Origin: Lysinibacillus_B sp036662795
GTDB lineage: Bacteria; Bacillota; Bacilli; Bacillales_A; Planococcaceae
Direction of reading: 5' to 3'
Assembly (NCBI RefSeq): GCF_036662795.1
Contig: NZ_JBAFWZ010000020.1
Coordinates: forward strand, 1-59,263
DNA: 59,263 bases
Shown here: piece by piece, positions 16,806 to 25,419 of the stretch
Layout of the letters: the number at the start of each line of letters is the position of its first letter
How positions within the stretch are numbered: position 1 is the first letter of the stretch
Program-made: the position numbers and the translations under genes
The notes under the pieces: generated by a model
What the model saw: the letters and a program-made list of their open reading frames with translations, nothing else
Databases searched by the model: none
What the model was told of the DNA's origin: nothing

Positions 16806-17372
16806 ATGAATAAATGGAAGGTCGCCTTTTTTATACTTGCAGGGTCGATCGTTTTAGTAATCGTATACTTATTTTATATGGCGACTGCACCTACTGACGA
16901 AGTGCCAAGACCAGTAGCAGTAAAAGCAAAGGGGAATGTTCTAGTTGTACAAACAACAGCAAATGAATTTGAATCTATTGCCAAGCAGTATTTGGAGGAT
17001 GAGATTGATAAAACTCCGTTACCGGTTGCAATTGAGATTAATGAAAAAATCCAATTGTTTAGCACATTAACTGTTTTTGGGGTTGATGTGCCCATTTCAA
17101 TGGATTTTGATCCGATTGTAGAGGAAGGAAATATTGTATTAAAGCAAACTGAAGTAAATGTAGGGAAGCTAAATATACCGCCGAAAACGGTTTTAAAGCT
17201 TATGCAGGATTCTATTAAATTTCCATCCTGGATAACAGTTTTGCCGAATGATGAGGAAATTTATGTTGATGTATCTCGTATAAAAATTGCTTCTGGCTCA
17301 CGAGTACGAGCAAAGGAAATTGATTTAGCAAATGATAAAATATTATTAGAAGTAATTTTAACGATTGATTAG
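16806..17372 (+). CDS. ypmS: YpmS family membrane-anchored protein
   Basis: The 188-residue protein has one N-terminal TM anchor (about 5-26) and an extracytoplasmic domain with the YpmS-family segment DPIVEEGNIVLKQTEVNVG and LPPKTVL-like IPPKTVLKLM. Function is unknown. It lies 5 bp after ypmR, as in Bacillus. RBS GAGGAG overlaps the ypmR stop region, and the ATG at 16806 has the proper spacing, unlike the GTG nine bases earlier. Confidence 0.88.
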   Translation: MNKWKVAFFILAGSIVLVIVYLFYMATAPTDEVPRPVAVKAKGNVLVVQTTANEFESIAKQYLEDEIDKTPLPVAIEINEKIQLFSTLTVFGVDVPISMDFDPIVEEGNIVLKQTEVNVGKLNIPPKTVLKLMQDSIKFPSWITVLPNDEEIYVDVSRIKIASGSRVRAKEIDLANDKILLEVILTID

Positions 17373-17383
17373 GAGGAAGTACA

Positions 17384-17911
17384 ATGAGCGTAGCAACATT
17401 TGCTGGCGGCTGCTTCTGGTGTATGGTTAAGCCATTTGATGAACAGCCTGGAATCGACCGTGTTGTTTCTGGCTATACTGGAGGGCATGTTGAAAACCCA
17501 ACTTATGCACAGGTTTGCTCTGAAACAACAGGTCACTTAGAAGCAGTCCAAATATATTTTGATGGGGAAGTTTATCCTTATGAAAAATTAGTGCGGCTTT
17601 ACTTTACATTAATTGATCCAACTGATGCTGGTGGACAATTTTATGATAGAGGTGAATCTTACACGACTGCGATTTTTTATCACGATGAAGAACAAAAAGA
17701 TATCGCAGAACAGGTGCTACAGGAGATCGAGCAGTCCGGAAAATTTAAGCAACCGATCGCGGTAAAAATCCTACCTGCCAAGCCTTTTTACGAGGCAGAG
17801 GATTATCATCAATATTATTATAAGAAAAATCCAACACATTATAATCGCTATGCTGTAGGATCCGGTCGTGTCGCTTTTATTGAAAAGTATTGGGGGAAAA
17901 GAGATGAATAA
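17384..17911 (+). CDS. msrA: Peptide-methionine (S)-S-oxide reductase
   Basis: The 175-residue enzyme repairs methionine-S-sulfoxide in proteins. The active-site motif GCFWC lies at residues 9-13, with Cys10 the nucleophile. Also present are GYTGGHVENPTYAQVCS and GHLEAVQIYFD. RBS AGGAGGAAGTACA. It overlaps msrB by 8 bp, so both stereoisomer reductases are made together, a common oxidative-stress pairing. Confidence 0.96.
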   Translation: MSVATFAGGCFWCMVKPFDEQPGIDRVVSGYTGGHVENPTYAQVCSETTGHLEAVQIYFDGEVYPYEKLVRLYFTLIDPTDAGGQFYDRGESYTTAIFYHDEEQKDIAEQVLQEIEQSGKFKQPIAVKILPAKPFYEAEDYHQYYYKKNPTHYNRYAVGSGRVAFIEKYWGKRDE

Positions 17912-18338
17912 GGAAGAGCGCTTAAAGCAATTAACGGAAATGCAATATTATGTGACACAACAAAATGGGACTGAACCCCCTTTTCAAAATGAGTTTGATA
18001 AGCATTTTGAGCAAGGGATTTATGTAGATATCGTTTCAGGTAAGCCACTCTTTAGCTCAAAGGATAAATTTGATGCAGGCTGTGGATGGCCAGCATTTTC
18101 TAAGCCGATTGATGCACCAGAAGTTACTGAGCATTTTGACACTTCACACGGAATGAGACGTGTAGAAGTAAGAAGTACAACTGCCGACTCTCATTTAGGT
18201 CATGTTTTTCCAGACGGCCCTAAGGAGTTAGGTGGGCTGCGATATTGTATTAACTCTGCCGCACTTCGATTTATACCTGTGCAACAATTAGAAGAGCAGG
18301 GGTATGGTGAATATAAAGCATTATTTCCAAAAGAGTAG
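17904..18338 (+). CDS. msrB: Peptide-methionine (R)-S-oxide reductase
   Basis: The 144-residue SelR-domain enzyme reduces methionine-R-sulfoxide. The catalytic Cys is at about residue 115 in RYCINSAALRF; CGWPAF, SHLGHVFPDGP and the His cluster are present. The paired CxxC zinc motifs of many MsrBs are missing (the first site reads GKPLFSS), as in other Bacillus enzymes. The start at 17904 gives the usual N-terminus with GGGGAAAAG upstream. Confidence 0.95.
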   Translation: MNKEERLKQLTEMQYYVTQQNGTEPPFQNEFDKHFEQGIYVDIVSGKPLFSSKDKFDAGCGWPAFSKPIDAPEVTEHFDTSHGMRRVEVRSTTADSHLGHVFPDGPKELGGLRYCINSAALRFIPVQQLEEQGYGEYKALFPKE

Positions 18339-18347
18339 GGGATGTCT

Positions 18348-18578
18348 TTGAAAAAATCATTTTATCAATATGTATTAGCCTTTCGTGGAGGCGATTGGAG
18401 TGATCCCAAAGCTCGCTTTGCGGAGGCAATGTTTGAGGATGTTGCATTTCCTAAAAACGCAACAAGCTTTGAAGAATTATCTATCTATATTGAAATGGGT
18501 GCGGATCCTTATATCACGACTTCAGCATTTGATGAATTGTGGGAAATGTATAGTGCCAAATTCAATATTTATTCATGA
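18348..18578 (+). CDS. yozE: YozE SAM-like family protein
   Basis: The 76-residue protein matches the YozE family (DUF1250): KKSFYQYVLAFRGG near the N-terminus, FAEAMFEDVAFPKNATSFEEL, and SIYIEMGADP. It is a small helical SAM-like fold of unknown function, consistently downstream of msrB in Bacillus. I prefer the TTG at 18348, which has AGGGG seven bases upstream and matches family N-termini; the ATG at 18342 directly abuts the RBS. Last gene of the ypmR-ypmS-msrA-msrB-yozE run. Confidence 0.88.
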   Translation: MKKSFYQYVLAFRGGDWSDPKARFAEAMFEDVAFPKNATSFEELSIYIEMGADPYITTSAFDELWEMYSAKFNIYS

Positions 18579-18684
18579 ATTATCAAACTATATAAATAAT
18601 TTAACGCAAGACGTCTAACCATTGCATATTGATTCTAAACAAAGTATGATTACTATGAAAATAATTGAAATGAGGGACTTAATG

Positions 18685-19392
18685 ATGAGTATCCATATTG
18701 GAGCAAAACAAGGCGAAATCGCGGATATCGTATTACTACCAGGAGATCCACTACGTGCGAAATTTATCGCAGAAACATTCCTAGAAGATGTTGTTCAGTA
18801 TAACGAAGTACGTAACATGTTTGGTTACACTGGTACATATAAAGGTAAGCGCGTATCAGTGCAAGGTACGGGTATGGGTGTACCTTCTATTTCAATTTAT
18901 GTAACAGAGCTTATGCAAGAATACGGCGTTCAAAAGTTAATTCGTGTGGGTACTTGTGGTGCTATCCAAAAGGACGTAAAAGTACGCGACGTTATTTTAG
19001 CACAAACAGCAACTACTGATTCTCGTATGAATCAAGTTATTTGGGGTGGTGGAATTGATTTCGCACCAACAGCCGATTTTGATTTACTATACAAAGCTTA
19101 CAACATTGGGAACGAAGCTGGTCTAAATCTAAAGGCTGGTAACGTTTATACAGCGGACATGTTCTACTCAGATGAACAACAGTACGAAAAGCTAGCAAAA
19201 TACGGTGTACTAGCTGTAGAAATGGAAACAGCTGCACTATACACATTAGCTGCAAAGTTTGGCCGTCAAGCGCTTGCTGTATTAACAGTCTCTGACCATA
19301 TCCTAACAGGTGAAGCAACTACATCTGAAGAGCGTCAAACTACCTTCAAAGATATGATTGTTGTAGCATTAGAAGCAGCGATTCAAGAGTAA
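18685..19392 (+). CDS. deoD: Purine nucleoside phosphorylase
   Basis: The 235-residue hexameric enzyme cleaves purine (deoxy)nucleosides with phosphate. It starts MSIHIGAKQGEIADIVLLPG and shows phosphate-binding GDPLRAKFIAE, GTGMGVPSISIY, GVLAVEMETAAL and the catalytic Asp in LTVSDHILTGE. The ATG at 18685 matches B. subtilis DeoD. An adjacent in-frame ATG lies at 18682, and RBS GAGGGA serves either. Confidence 0.95.
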   Translation: MSIHIGAKQGEIADIVLLPGDPLRAKFIAETFLEDVVQYNEVRNMFGYTGTYKGKRVSVQGTGMGVPSISIYVTELMQEYGVQKLIRVGTCGAIQKDVKVRDVILAQTATTDSRMNQVIWGGGIDFAPTADFDLLYKAYNIGNEAGLNLKAGNVYTADMFYSDEQQYEKLAKYGVLAVEMETAALYTLAAKFGRQALAVLTVSDHILTGEATTSEERQTTFKDMIVVALEAAIQE

Positions 19393-19605
19393 TTAAGGTA
19401 AGGATTCTTAGATAGTGATCCTAGTCTAGCAATTAAGCAAGTGACCGCAAGTGACCAAGTTCATATTATTGGTCATTAGAAGGGTTGCTTGCTTTTTCTT
19501 TTGCTCTTTTCGGATGCTACAATGAGAGAAGGCTATTTCGCTTAGTAAGAAGTTGTATAGCATTTTCTGGTAAAGTTGAAGGAAGAATTTATGGAGGAGT
19601 TAAAA

Positions 19606-19884
19606 ATGAGCATTTATCAACAAATATTTGATTCAGATAGAGTAAAGCTTTACAAGAAAGAAAACGTAAATAAGGGAGAGAACTGCTATGACTGCATTAA
19701 GCTGCAAGTAGGTTCGGACGAGATAGTGCATGTAAGTTATTTTTATGTAGATATGAATGAATTCTTACAATCTACGCTGTTAGAAGTATTGAAAAGTTAT
19801 CATGTGACTAGATTTTACGATATAAGCATCGAGGAGTATGCAGACTTAGAATCTGCATTGAGTAGTTTATGTAATATGAGCTAG
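19606..19884 (+). CDS. Hypothetical 92-residue protein
   Basis: MSIYQQIFDSDRVKLYKKEN begins a small acidic soluble protein without recognised domain, signal or TM segment. A CYDC motif sits near residue 31. RBS GGAGGAG is well placed for the ATG at 19606, so translation is likely. It stands alone between deoD and a convergent membrane gene, followed by a palindrome. Confidence 0.65.
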   Translation: MSIYQQIFDSDRVKLYKKENVNKGENCYDCIKLQVGSDEIVHVSYFYVDMNEFLQSTLLEVLKSYHVTRFYDISIEEYADLESALSSLCNMS

Positions 19885-19901
19885 TTTTTTACAAAAATAT
19901 C

Positions 19902-19981
19902 CTGGATGGCATATCACTTATTATGTATTCACTTACAAATAACCTAGTATTTATTATCGTGATTTATTGATGCCATCCCAG
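19902..19981. repeat. Inverted repeat, about 15-bp arms
   Basis: CTGGATGGCATATCA (19902-19916) faces TTGATGCCATCCCAG near 19967-19981 with a 50-nt AT-rich loop, then CTTTTTATC. It lies between convergent genes and may act as a weak terminator or be a small element remnant. Confidence 0.5.
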
Positions 19982-20052
19982 AATACTAATTTTCTTTTTA
20001 TCTACATTAGAAATAGCTGTATGTGTGTCAGCTTTTGTCCCTCCAAAAGTAA

Positions 20053-20343
20053 TTAAATCATTGAAAATAGCAAAAGCACGATCATCCAGCAGAATATGGT
20101 AATACGTAAAAGGGAGCTTTTTAATTTACGCGCGGCACCTTTACTTAGAGTAGTTAAATAGCGCCGAGTTCCTAACCCAATGGACAGAGCTACAAGTATC
20201 ATTACTCCAAAAATTATTAGAAAGCTTCTATTAGGAAAAGAGGTACTTAGTGTAGAGGATACTAGTCCATTTATTCCGAAGTATAAAAGCGTAATTAGAG
20301 CAAAAGAGTATCCACATAAAAACCATATATTTCTATTAAACAT
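20053..20343 (-). CDS. Small membrane protein (96 aa), unknown function
   Basis: The protein has three predicted TM segments (about 7-28, 40-60, 78-95) and a basic loop GTRRYLTTLSKGAARKLK. RBS AAGGAGATAAAATC supports the ATG. I recognise no family. It follows a truncated VOC gene on the same strand. Confidence 0.7.
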   Translation of the reverse strand: MFNRNIWFLCGYSFALITLLYFGINGLVSSTLSTSFPNRSFLIIFGVMILVALSIGLGTRRYLTTLSKGAARKLKSSLLRITIFCWMIVLLLFSMI

Positions 20344-20513
20344 GATTTTATCTCCTTAGTAGATGTCTTGAAATCGTTTATTGATAAAGCTGAAACTGAT
20401 ATTTGAACCTTCTTCTGATCCAATTCGGGATGTTTAAAAACCGATCCTTTAAAAAAATCGTGTGCCTTCACAATATCCTTTGTGCCTAGTGTAATCAGAT
20501 TTAGACGAATCAC
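20344..20513 (-). pseudogene. Truncated VOC/glyoxalase-family gene
   Basis: A GTG start with RBS GAGGAGGGGC gives MIRLNLITLGTKDIVKAHDF, the first strand and helix of a VOC-domain protein, but the rest of the fold is missing. The frame soon becomes non-family sequence and runs into the start of the next gene. It looks like a 5' remnant left by a deletion. Confidence 0.55.
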
Positions 20514-20676
20514 ATGCCCCTCCTCTAATCGAAAATCCTGACTCCAATTAGTATAACATTATTTTACAAATGTTAGTGATGCATCGAAGGAGAAGTTGAT
20601 AAACTATGATAATAATGTATAATTATTTCAAACGGAGAATTATTATACAATCTTTTATTGAAGGTAGTTTAGTGCG

Positions 20677-21309
20677 TTGGAATTGTATCTAAAATTTCTT
20701 TTAGTAGGTTTATCAATTGCTTTACCTGTTGGTGTAATTACTGTTGAGATGACAAAACAAGGTTTGAAAAATGGCTTTTTTCATGGGTGGGCAGTCGGAA
20801 TTGGTGGTATGACAATTGATGTGTTGTTAATTGTTGCTCTGTATTTTGGTTTAGCGAAGGTGCTTTCCCTACCATATGTACAAATTCCATTATGGATAAT
20901 TGGAGCAGTCTTTTTATTCATGCTTGCCTATGATTCAATTAAAAATGCGGATCAAGACATTACGTTAGCTGGCCAAAAGGTGAACAAGTCACTTTTTAAA
21001 ACGTATCGTAATGGCTTAATTGTTGCTGTATCACCAGGGAATTTAGTGTTTTGGATATCTGTATTCGGTGCAGTGTTAGCAGATTCGTATTCTACAAGTG
21101 AATCGGGTAGCTTTATAATAGCAGGTATCGGTATTTTAACTGGAATTTTATTGCATGATATTAGTTTACTAGCTATTGTATCTATCACTAGAAAAGCAAT
21201 GAATCGAAGGATGATTAAATGGACTTCGATAATTGCAGGATTTTTACTATTTGGTTTTGGCTGTTACTTCCTTTATGAATTTTATGCTAGTATACAATTG
21301 TATATTTAA
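20677..21309 (+). CDS. LysE/RhtB family amino-acid exporter
   Basis: The 210-residue membrane protein has six predicted TM segments. The N-terminal LVGLSIALPVGVITVEMTKQ motif (PxGP-like region), the Gly-rich GWAVGIGGMTIDVLLI, and FKTYRNGLIVAVSPGNLVFW are typical of LysE/RhtB exporters. Substrates of the family are amino acids such as lysine, homoserine or threonine; specificity cannot be read. The start is a TTG with only a weak GAAGG upstream. Confidence 0.87.
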   Translation: MELYLKFLLVGLSIALPVGVITVEMTKQGLKNGFFHGWAVGIGGMTIDVLLIVALYFGLAKVLSLPYVQIPLWIIGAVFLFMLAYDSIKNADQDITLAGQKVNKSLFKTYRNGLIVAVSPGNLVFWISVFGAVLADSYSTSESGSFIIAGIGILTGILLHDISLLAIVSITRKAMNRRMIKWTSIIAGFLLFGFGCYFLYEFYASIQLYI

Positions 21310-21526
21310 TAGAATCAAAAGTTTCTAAACGTTTATCTCTTTTCGCTGTGGGTATACTACAAAAAAACTCCAGCTGTACTGGGTGGATAATGCTCAACAG
21401 TCTTTTTTTGATAAAATATCATCTTTTTCTTCAAAAAGTGAGTGTCTTTTCCCTTTTCGAAGTGAGAGCAAACTGTTAATATGTTAATAGCATGTAAAGT
21501 GCAAGATGAGAGTGGTGAATAATCAG

Positions 21527-23017
21527 ATGGATGAACAAAAAAATGAAGAGGAACAATTAAAAGAGCAACCGGTTAAGCCAGCAGGTAAATTTATTCGCAT
21601 TAAGCCGTTTGCATTTATTATGCTTATGTTCCTGACAATCCTGTTAACAGCAGGTTTTACAATTTTTGCTTTAACATTCGGTGAGAAAAAGGTTGTTGAA
21701 GTAAAGGTACCTGTTGAACGGGAAGAATTTACAAAATTATATGATGCTTATGATGAATTAAAAGAAAAATACTATGTAGAAATTGATAATGAAGCCGTAT
21801 TAACAGGCGCTATTAATGGTATGTTTGAGGCTTTAGGTGATCCATATACCGATTTTATGAATAAAGAAGAAGCTAGTCATTTTAATGAAAATCTATCTTC
21901 AAGCTTCCAAGGAATCGGGGCTGAAATTCAAGAGCGTAATGGCAATATTATGGTCGTATCACCGATAAAAAATAGTCCTGCAGAAAAGGCTGGGCTACTA
22001 CCTCAAGATATTATTTTAACGGTTGATGGTGAAAGTCTTCAAGGATTGAGCGCCTCAGAGGCAGTTCTGAAAATTCGTGGTGAAAAAGGTACGCCAGTTA
22101 AGTTATCCATTCAGCGTGGAGATACGGCACAGCCAATCGACATGACCATTATTCGGGACGATATTCCGATTGAAACAGTGTATGGTGAAATGGGCGATGA
22201 TAAAATTGCACATATTCAAATCACATCCTTTAGTGAGCAGACTTACGAGGAATTAGTGAAATTATTAGAAGGCTTTGATGCACAAGGAATGAAAGGTATT
22301 GTGTTAGATGTTCGCCAAAATCCAGGTGGTTATTTAGAGGCAGCTATTCATATTTCAAATTTATTCCTTGAAGAAGGAAAGCCAATTTTGCAAGTGAAAT
22401 CACGCACAGGTGAGCCTGAAATTTTCTATGCTGAAGGTGGTAAAAGATACGACCAACCTGTTACAGTGTTAATTGATGAAGGAAGTGCATCGGCTTCTGA
22501 AATATTGGCAGCTGCATTGGGTGAATCTGGAGAAGTACCGATTGTTGGATTAACTTCTTTCGGTAAAGGTACAGTTCAGACGGTAAGCTACTTAAATGAT
22601 GGCTCTAATTTAAAATTCACGACTGGAAAGTGGTTAACACCAAAAGGAAATTGGATTAATGAAAAGGGTGTAAAACCAAACTTTGAAGTGAAGTACCCAG
22701 CCTATGCAGAGCTTTCATATGTGGATCCGAATACAGAGCTAAAAGTTGGAATGAATACACCAGCGATTCAATCTGCAGAAGGTATGTTAGAGGCACTAGG
22801 TTATAATCCTGGTGAGGTTGATGGAGTATTTGATGAAAAGACAGTAGTTGCAGTTAAAGAGTTCCAATCCAAACAAGAACTGGAGCAAACAGGAGTATTA
22901 GTAAGTGATACAACGTATGCTCTGATGGATGCATTAAAACAAAAGATCGAGAAAGAAGATCCACAATTGCTAAAAGCAAAGGAAATACTTCTCGAAACTA
23001 CAACTAAAAAAGAATAA
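21527..23017 (+). CDS. ctpA: C-terminal processing peptidase with PDZ and peptidoglycan-binding domains
   Basis: The 496-residue protease is anchored by one TM segment (about 27-50). A PDZ domain follows (about 110-190; GIGAEIQERNGNIMV, SPAEKAGLLPQDIILTVDG), then the S41 protease core with nucleophile Ser in GSASASEILAAAL and the general-base Lys in SFGKGTVQT. A C-terminal PG_binding_1 domain (about 415-480; LEALGYNPGEVDGVFDEKT) tethers it to the wall. Start 21527 has GGTGA at the right distance; the ATG at 21506 has none. A terminator follows. Confidence 0.94.
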   Translation: MDEQKNEEEQLKEQPVKPAGKFIRIKPFAFIMLMFLTILLTAGFTIFALTFGEKKVVEVKVPVEREEFTKLYDAYDELKEKYYVEIDNEAVLTGAINGMFEALGDPYTDFMNKEEASHFNENLSSSFQGIGAEIQERNGNIMVVSPIKNSPAEKAGLLPQDIILTVDGESLQGLSASEAVLKIRGEKGTPVKLSIQRGDTAQPIDMTIIRDDIPIETVYGEMGDDKIAHIQITSFSEQTYEELVKLLEGFDAQGMKGIVLDVRQNPGGYLEAAIHISNLFLEEGKPILQVKSRTGEPEIFYAEGGKRYDQPVTVLIDEGSASASEILAAALGESGEVPIVGLTSFGKGTVQTVSYLNDGSNLKFTTGKWLTPKGNWINEKGVKPNFEVKYPAYAELSYVDPNTELKVGMNTPAIQSAEGMLEALGYNPGEVDGVFDEKTVVAVKEFQSKQELEQTGVLVSDTTYALMDALKQKIEKEDPQLLKAKEILLETTTKKE

Positions 23018-23023
23018 ATGATA

Positions 23024-23049
23024 AGGGCTGGCTAATGCCAGCTCTTTTC
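23024..23049 (+). terminator. Terminator of ctpA
   Basis: A GGGCTGGC/GCCAGCTC stem with a 4-nt loop, then TTTTCT. It lies 20 bp before the next gene, so some read-through into cobW is possible. Confidence 0.75.
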
Positions 23050-23069
23050 TATAGTTAGGAAGATGATAA

Positions 23070-23975
23070 ATGAAGGATGTATACCTATTTAGTGGATTTT
23101 TAGGTAGTGGTAAAACATCGATGCTTAAGGATGTAATTCGCCAGCTGAAAGAGGCAAAGTTGAAGCCAGCAGTTATTATGAATGAATTGGGCAAGCTACC
23201 GTTTGACTCTCAAGCTGTAGAAGGAGATGTACCATTAAAAGAAATGCTAGAGGGCTGCATTTGCTGTACGGGCTCAGAAAAGACTGAGGCACAAATTCAG
23301 TCTCTTTTACATGATAGTGATTTTGATGTATTAATCATTGAAACAACAGGTGCTGCTCATCCAGTGGAGGCACTCGATGCTGTCTATTCTCCGTTATTTG
23401 CGGATCGGCTAAATATTAGAGGAATTGTAACAGTTGCAGATAGCCGTCTTTGGATTGACCGAAGCACGTTATCTCCACAAGCCCGCTCGTTATTTATGGA
23501 GCAAATACGACATGCTCACCTTCTATTAGCGAATAAAACGGATTTATTATCAGAAGAGGAACAGGCAACAGTGGCAATTGAGCTGCAGGGCTTTAATCCA
23601 AAAGCGTTTATTCTGCAAACGACAAATGGAAAAGTCCCGTTAAAATTACTTATGAATATGCAATCAACAGCACGGATTTCAAATGATCAAGTTGTTTCTG
23701 CGAAAATTGGGGATAGCTTTAATTTAGGTTCGCGATTAGTCGAATTTACAACTAGTTTTACACAGGAGGCCTTTGAGGATTGGGTTCGTTCTTTACCTGA
23801 ATCAGTGTATCGCATGAAGGGGTATGTACCGATAGAGGGGATTAAAAATCCAATGTTGTTCCAATATGCATACGGTATGGTGCAGTGGTTACCAGAGTAT
23901 ATTAAAATGCCTGCGAAACTCGTAATGATTGGCGAAAATATCGGGAATGTTCCGATAATTGGCGAGCGCAAATAA
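23070..23975 (+). CDS. CobW/G3E family GTP-binding metallochaperone
   Basis: The 301-residue protein has a P-loop GFLGSGKTS (residues 9-17), the family metal-binding motif as GCICC near residue 68, the E-rich ETTGAAHP, and the GTP-specificity motif NKTD. G3E GTPases of the COG0523/CobW type handle zinc or cobalt and sit on the cytosolic side. No Zur box or zinc gene is evident nearby, so the metal is not assigned. Start ATG at 23070 with AGGAAGATGATAA upstream. Confidence 0.88.
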   Translation: MKDVYLFSGFLGSGKTSMLKDVIRQLKEAKLKPAVIMNELGKLPFDSQAVEGDVPLKEMLEGCICCTGSEKTEAQIQSLLHDSDFDVLIIETTGAAHPVEALDAVYSPLFADRLNIRGIVTVADSRLWIDRSTLSPQARSLFMEQIRHAHLLLANKTDLLSEEEQATVAIELQGFNPKAFILQTTNGKVPLKLLMNMQSTARISNDQVVSAKIGDSFNLGSRLVEFTTSFTQEAFEDWVRSLPESVYRMKGYVPIEGIKNPMLFQYAYGMVQWLPEYIKMPAKLVMIGENIGNVPIIGERK

Positions 23976-24058
23976 TCTGTCAACCCACTTTTCTATGTAA
24001 ATTGTGCTAATGGTGCTAAATGTTCCTTTTAAAATCAGACTAGAATGCGATAATAACG

Positions 24059-24109
24059 GCTTATAAATGGTCCAATGGTTTTGGTACCAATTTATAGGTC
24101 ATTTTTTTT
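24059..24109 (+). terminator. Terminator of the CobW gene
   Basis: TATAAAT...GGTCCAA and TTGGTACC...ATTTATA form an imperfect stem, followed by ATTTTTTTT. Confidence 0.6.
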
Positions 24110-24153
24110 GTTAGTTTCTCATGTATGCTAGTTTCCGAAAGGAGGCGTACAAA

Positions 24154-25035
24154 ATGAAAAAAGGTTTTGTTACATTTTGTGCATTTGTACTTTTAGCAAC
24201 TCAAGCACCTGAGGCAGGAGCTACAACGATAGATAAAGAGGAGAAACGAGTTCGAATCGAGCAATCTTTAAATCTCTACAAGGGTTATTGGCAAGGTACA
24301 TTCTCTATTAATATTGGAAACTTAGATTTTATTAAACATAATATAGATGAATTAAAGTTAGAATCGTTCATTAAGCATGATGGCAAAGTAGAAGTAGAAA
24401 ATCAAGAGCAAGTGAAGGCAAAGGCAGAGGCAGAAGCGAAGGCAAAGGCAGAGGCAGAAGCGAAGGCTAAAGCAGAGGCAGAAGCGAAGGCTAAAGCAGA
24501 GGCAGAAGCGAAGGCAAAGGCAGAGGCAGAAGAGAAGGCAAAGGCAGAGGCAGAAGCGAAGGCAAAAGCCGAAGCTAATTCAAATTCTTCAAATACTGGG
24601 AACAACGCTACAAATTCAAAGCCGACAAATAGTACTACAGTGACACAAGCGTCAACTGTCTCAGCCTTTGAATTGAAAGTAGTAGAATTAACAAATCAAG
24701 AACGCCAAAAAGCTGGATTAGCTCCACTAAGTGCTGATACACCATTAATGAATGCAGCTCGAGAAAAATCACAAAACATGAAGGATTATAATTACTTTTC
24801 TCATACTAGTCCAAATTTAGGTTCTCCATTTGATCGTTTAAACGCATTAGGGATTTCCTATCGTAGTGCTGGTGAAAATATTGCTAAAGGGCAATCTACA
24901 CCTGAGGAAGTCGTGAAAGCTTGGATGAACTCACAGGGTCACCGTGCTAACATATTAAATGATCAGTATACACATATCGGTGTTGGATATGTAAAAGATG
25001 GTCATATTTGGACACAGCAATTTATACAAAAGTAA
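24154..25035 (+). CDS. Secreted CAP-domain (SCP/YkwD-like) protein with Ala/Lys/Glu repeat stalk
   Basis: The 293-residue protein has a signal peptide (about 1-22), a short N-terminal region, a 54-residue stalk of the octad KAKAEAEA (about 88-141) expected to form a single long alpha-helix, an Asn/Ser/Thr linker, and a C-terminal CAP domain (about 175-293). The domain carries ELTNQERQKAGLAPL, FSHTSPN, GENIAKGQ, GHRANILN and THIGVGY. CAP domains of this YkwD type are often in sporulation- or wall-associated secreted proteins; enzymatic activity is unproven. Start is the ATG after AAAGGAGGCG. Confidence 0.9.
   Translation: MKKGFVTFCAFVLLATQAPEAGATTIDKEEKRVRIEQSLNLYKGYWQGTFSINIGNLDFIKHNIDELKLESFIKHDGKVEVENQEQVKAKAEAEAKAKAEAEAKAKAEAEAKAKAEAEAKAKAEAEEKAKAEAEAKAKAEANSNSSNTGNNATNSKPTNSTTVTQASTVSAFELKVVELTNQERQKAGLAPLSADTPLMNAAREKSQNMKDYNYFSHTSPNLGSPFDRLNALGISYRSAGENIAKGQSTPEEVVKAWMNSQGHRANILNDQYTHIGVGYVKDGHIWTQQFIQK
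24415..24576 (+). repeat. 24-bp tandem repeat encoding KAKAEAEA
   Basis: Six and three-quarter copies of a 24-bp unit lie within the CAP-protein gene. The units are nearly identical; one carries Glu in place of the final Ala. Copy number is likely variable between strains. Confidence 0.9.
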
Positions 25036-25045
25036 TTAGATATGT

Positions 25046-25079
25046 AACGAGGACAATATTTTCTTGTTCTCGTTTTTTT
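25046..25079 (+). terminator. Terminator of the CAP-domain gene
   Basis: AACGAGGACAA pairs with TTGTTCTCGTT with one G-T pair, followed by a T-run. Confidence 0.85.
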
Positions 25080-25419
25080 GTTTTTGTGATCTTTCTATGA
25101 ATTCTGTTAGTTTAAAGGGAAAGTAGAAATAAAGTAGATTTTTATTAAAAATTCAACAAAAATCAGCGGAAATATTTCATTTTTGTGTATAAGCATTTTT
25201 TACAAGAAGATATTGTGCTACAATTGGCATTATTGATATTAAATCATGTTATGTCGAATGAGCTATCAGACAAAGGTAACAGTCCTTTTACTAGAATGTA
25301 GATAATACTTGCTTTTTAAACAATTTACTCTCCTAAAATATGGTGAAATTGCATTGTTTGAAAGTTTCCGCATAAATATATAGATAAGATTCTAAACGGA
25401 TAAAGATAGGAGAATATTT
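25080..25419. other. Intergenic region before the murG paralogue
   Basis: About 340 bp of AT-rich leader. I see no open frame with an RBS and no recognisable riboswitch. A promoter presumably lies in the last 150 bp, but no clear boxes stand out. Confidence 0.4.

Noticed and set aside
24402..24605. Minus-strand Ala/Phe/Ser repeat frame opposite the CAP gene
   Set aside because: It is the antisense reading of the KAKAEAEA repeats, with no RBS.
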